From: Chloroflexota bacterium | GTDB taxonomy: Bacteria > Chloroflexota > Limnocylindria > Limnocylindrales > CSP1-4 | Length of the DNA stretch: 64,000 bases | NCBI GenBank assembly: GCA_015478725.1 | Contig: JADMIG010000010.1 | Coordinates: 1-64,000 of the forward strand | Direction: 5' to 3' | Shown: in pieces, positions 61,354 to 64,000 of the stretch | Layout of the letters: every line of letters starts with the position of its first letter | Numbering within the stretch: position 1 is the first letter of the stretch | The notes under the pieces: model-generated | Databases searched by the model: none | What the model was told of the DNA's origin: nothing | What the model saw: the letters and a program-made list of their open reading frames with translations, nothing else | Made by a program: the position numbers and the translations under genes

Positions 61354-62554
61354 GGACGGCAAGGGCGCCGCTCCACGACCCGCCTATGGTCGGGCCGGCG
61401 TCGACGTGGCCGCCGGCGATCGGGCGGTCGCGCTCATGGCGGCCCACGTCGCGTCGACCCGACGACCGGAGGTCGTCGGCGGGATCGGCGGCTTCGGCGC
61501 GGCCGTCGCGATCCCGGCCGGATATCGCGAGCCGCTCCTCGTCTCGTCGACCGACGGTGTCGGGACGAAGACGGCGATCGCCAGCCGCCTGGGCCGCTAC
61601 GACACGATCGGCCGTGATCTCGTCGCGGCGATCGCGGACGATGTCGTGTGCTCGGGCGCGAGGCCGCTGTTCCTCCTCGACTACATCGCCGTCGGCCGGC
61701 TCGACCCGACGATCGTCGCGGAGCTCGTCGGTGGGGTGGCGGCCGGCTGTCGCGACGCCGGGTGCGCGCTCGTCGGCGGTGAGACGGCGGAGCATCCGGG
61801 TCTCATGGCGGCGGACACGTTCGATCTCGCCGGCTGCTGTGTCGGGGTGGTCGAGCGGGACGAGCTCATCGACGGTCGTTCGGCGGCGGAGGGCGACGTG
61901 ATCGTCGGCCTCGCTGCCTCCGGCCTCCACGCGAACGGCTTCTCGCTCGTGCGGTCCGTCGTGGACGCCCACGGTCTCGACCTCCGGGCGTCGTATCGCG
62001 AGACGCTCGAGCGGGTCCTCGGTGACGACGCGACCGACGCGACGCTCGCCGCGGACGTCGCGCTCGGCATCGCCACGGACGTGGCAGTCACCTCCGCCGT
62101 CCAGGACACCGGCATCCCCGCGGTCCGGGCGGAGCGGACCCTCGGGGATGTCCTCCTCACGCCGACGACGATCTACAGCGCCGCGATCCTCGACCTCGGC
62201 GACGCCCTTGCGGGGTTCGGCGGCCTCCGCGGCGTCGCCCACATCACGGGCGGCGGGCTGCCGGGCAACGCGCCACGCGCCGTCCCGACGGGTCTCGGCG
62301 TCCGCCTCGACCCGTCGCGCTGGCCGATGCCGTCGGCGATGCGGCTCATTGGCAGGCTCGGCGGTCTCGACGAGCCTGAGCTCCGGGCGACCTTCAACGG
62401 CGGGCTCGGCATGATCGCGATCGTCGCCCCGACGGCGGCGCGGGCGGCGATCGCGTCGCTCGCCCGATCCGGCATCGGGTCGTGGGTCGTCGGGGAGGTC
62501 GTCGCCGGAGCGTCCCTCGACGGCGTCCGGTACGTGGAGGGACCACTCGGATGA
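61346..62554 (+). CDS. purM: Phosphoribosylformylglycinamidine cyclo-ligase (AIR synthetase)
   Basis: This 402-residue enzyme closes the imidazole ring to give AIR. STDGVGTKTAIA, LVGGETAEHPGLM and AHITGGGLPGNAPRAVP are the AIRS signatures. The N-terminal YGRAGVDVAAGDRAVALM is typical. It is longer than the usual 340-350 residues. The GTG at 61346, inside purF, is the only start just upstream of the conserved region; the very long open frame upstream is a shadow. It overlaps purN by 4 nt. Confidence 0.93.
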   Translation: MAEDGKGAAPRPAYGRAGVDVAAGDRAVALMAAHVASTRRPEVVGGIGGFGAAVAIPAGYREPLLVSSTDGVGTKTAIASRLGRYDTIGRDLVAAIADDVVCSGARPLFLLDYIAVGRLDPTIVAELVGGVAAGCRDAGCALVGGETAEHPGLMAADTFDLAGCCVGVVERDELIDGRSAAEGDVIVGLAASGLHANGFSLVRSVVDAHGLDLRASYRETLERVLGDDATDATLAADVALGIATDVAVTSAVQDTGIPAVRAERTLGDVLLTPTTIYSAAILDLGDALAGFGGLRGVAHITGGGLPGNAPRAVPTGLGVRLDPSRWPMPSAMRLIGRLGGLDEPELRATFNGGLGMIAIVAPTAARAAIASLARSGIGSWVVGEVVAGASLDGVRYVEGPLG

Positions 62555-64000
62555 CGGCGCCGCTCGTGGCCAGCTCCGGTGGCCGGATCGCCGTCGCCGT
62601 GAGCGGCGCGGGGAGCAATCTGCGGGCGCTCGTCGAGGCCGAGCGGCGGGGGGCGCTCGGCGGCGGCCGGATCGTCCTCGTGGTTGCCGACCGACGGTGC
62701 CCGGCGCTCGCCTGGGCGGCAGCGGAGGGGATCGACACGGCGCTCGTGGCGGGTGGTCCGGACGGGGCCGTCCGCGACGCGCTCGACGGCGCGACCCCCG
62801 ACGTCGTCGTCCTCGCGGGCTACCTCCGGATCGTCGGGCGGCTGACGCTCGAGGCGTATGCCGGCCGGATCCTCAACGTCCATCCCTCCCTCCTGCCGGC
62901 GTTTCCGGGCGCCCATGCCGTCCGGGACGCCCTCCGTCACGGCGTCCGGGTGACGGGGGTCACCGTCCATCGCGTCGATGCGACGCTCGATGGGGGGCCG
63001 ATCGTCGCCCAGGAGGCGCTGGCGATCCTCGACGGTGACGACGAGGCGAGCCTCCTCGACCGCCTCCACGCGGTCGAGCATCGACTCCTGCCGCGGGTCG
63101 TGGCGGCGGCGCTCGGCGGCGGCGACCGGCCGCCGCGCCGGGCGCTCCTCTCGGTGAGCGACAAGACGGGACTCGTCGCGTTCGCCGGCGCGCTCGTCCG
63201 CCACCGGTTCGAGCTCGTCTCGACCGGCGGCACCGCCCGCGCCCTCCGCGACGCCGGTCTGGCCGTGATCGACGTGGCGGCCGTGACGGGCTTCCCGGAG
63301 ATGCTCGATGGCCGGGTCAAGACGCTCCACCCGCGGATCCATGCCGGGATCCTCGCCGATCGGCGCCGCCCGGACCATCGTGCGGCGCTCCGTGCCGCGG
63401 GGATCGACGCGTTCGAGGTGGTCGTCGTCAACCTGTACCCGTTCGCCGCGGCTGCCGAACGTCCCGGGACGACGATCGACGAGCTCATCGAGGAGATCGA
63501 CATCGGCGGACCGTCGCTCATCCGGGCGGCGGCCAAGAACCAGGCGTCGGTCGCGGTCGTCGTCTCGCCCGCGCGGTATCCCGCGGTGGTGGCAGCGCTG
63601 GACGCCGACGGGGCTATCCCGGCGGCTATTCGGGCGGCGCTCGCCATCGAGGCATTCCGCCTCACTGCAGCATACGACTCCCGCGTCGCCGCCGAGCTGC
63701 CGAGCCGGCTGGCCGCGGCCGGGATCATCGAGCCAGACGAGCCGGGGACGCCCGGAGCCGCGGATCCGTATCCGCCGCTGCTCACGGTGGCCCTCGAGAA
63801 GGTCGAGACGCTTCGCTACGGCGAGAATCCGCACCAACCGGCGGCGCGCTACCGGCGGCCGGGCGCGACGGATCGCGACGGTCCCTTCGCGACGGATCGG
63901 CCGCCCGTCCAGGGCAAGCCGCTCAGCTACAACAACGTCCTCGATGCCTCGGCCGCCGCGACGATCGCCCGCACCCTCCGGGGACCGGCCGCGGTCGTCG
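62551..64000 (+). CDS. PurN-PurH fusion: GAR formyltransferase joined to AICAR formyltransferase/IMP cyclohydrolase (3' end outside window)
   Basis: One reading frame starts at ATG 62551 and stays open to the window end (483 codons). Residues about 10-193 are GAR transformylase: VAVSGAGSNLRAL, ILNVHPSLLPAFPG with catalytic Asn and His, and TLDGGPIVAQEAL with the catalytic Asp. With no stop the frame continues through GGDRPPRRALLSVSDKTGLVAFA, the usual N-terminus of PurH, then VSTGGTARAL, GRVKTLHPRIHAGIL, NLYPF and EIDIGGPSLIRAAAKN of the IMP cyclohydrolase domain. The AICAR transformylase half begins at RYGENPHQPA. In Bacillus-type operons purN and purH are separate neighbours; here the linker is only a few residues. 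No in-frame ATG or GTG at the junction would give a normal PurH start until GTG within LLSVSDK. Confidence 0.9.
   Translation, partial: MTAPLVASSGGRIAVAVSGAGSNLRALVEAERRGALGGGRIVLVVADRRCPALAWAAAEGIDTALVAGGPDGAVRDALDGATPDVVVLAGYLRIVGRLTLEAYAGRILNVHPSLLPAFPGAHAVRDALRHGVRVTGVTVHRVDATLDGGPIVAQEALAILDGDDEASLLDRLHAVEHRLLPRVVAAALGGGDRPPRRALLSVSDKTGLVAFAGALVRHRFELVSTGGTARALRDAGLAVIDVAAVTGFPEMLDGRVKTLHPRIHAGILADRRRPDHRAALRAAGIDAFEVVVVNLYPFAAAAERPGTTIDELIEEIDIGGPSLIRAAAKNQASVAVVVSPARYPAVVAALDADGAIPAAIRAALAIEAFRLTAAYDSRVAAELPSRLAAAGIIEPDEPGTPGAADPYPPLLTVALEKVETLRYGENPHQPAARYRRPGATDRDGPFATDRPPVQGKPLSYNNVLDASAAATIARTLRGPAAVV

Noticed and set aside
1-64000. CRISPR array, transposon or prophage
   Set aside because: No regularly spaced repeats, transposase, integrase or phage structural genes were seen on either strand.

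Overview
The window is a GC-rich (about 70%) bacterial chromosome segment. GTG starts are frequent, operons are packed with 4-nt ATGA/GTGA overlaps, lipoprotein substrate-binding proteins have Ala-Cys lipoboxes, the glycine decarboxylase is split (GcvPA/GcvPB), and purine synthesis uses the PurS/PurQ/short-PurL type. Together this suggests Chloroflexota, perhaps a Limnocylindria-like lineage. The taxonomic placement is inference; no rRNA gene is present.

Region 1 (1-14.9 kb) is a sugar-catabolic block. Its genes, above all 10.0-14.7 kb, look richer in A/T third positions than the rest. It encodes a Gfo/Idh/MocA dehydrogenase, two class I (DeoC/LacD-like) aldolases, a LacC/FruK-like PfkB kinase, an FGGY kinase, a phosphomannose-isomerase-like cupin, a ribose/fructose-type ABC importer, a LacI repressor, a RuBisCO-like protein (RLP), a second PfkB kinase and an aberrant phosphofructokinase. 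Six 14-bp operator-like sites with a central CG lie in the promoter regions of this block and tie its transcription units into one probable LacI regulon. An exact 21-bp direct repeat (47-67 and 14902-14922) brackets the block, as expected for an acquired island.

Region 2 (15-25.4 kb) has three small genes, then a minus-strand cobalamin operon. A cobalamin riboswitch (about 22425-22590) precedes a secreted double alpha/alpha-toroid protein, a secreted transcobalamin-C-terminal-like (DUF4430-like) protein, and an ECF importer (T, fused A-A', S). The first two look like the two domains of animal intrinsic factor/transcobalamin as separate membrane-anchored polypeptides. Aconitase lies upstream of the riboswitch.

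Region 3 (25.4-33.2 kb) carries a DUF2520 Rossmann protein, a Nudix hydrolase, the glycine cleavage genes gcvT-gcvH-gcvPA-gcvPB, and an ECF sigma/anti-sigma pair. Region 4 (33.2-46.1 kb) holds two complete tandem peptide/nickel-type ABC importers (SBP-B-C-D-F twice); in each, a 14-15 bp perfect hairpin separates the binding-protein gene from the permease genes. Region 5 (46.1-51.2 kb) has a split glutamine-dependent NAD synthetase, rsmI, ssb and a GGDEF/HD-GYP protein.

Region 6 (51.4-64 kb) is the purine operon purA-D-B-C-S-Q-L-F-M, ending in an open reading frame that fuses PurN to PurH and runs off the window. A possible 58-codon leader ORF is coupled to purA. I saw no CRISPR array, tRNA, rRNA, transposase or integrase.
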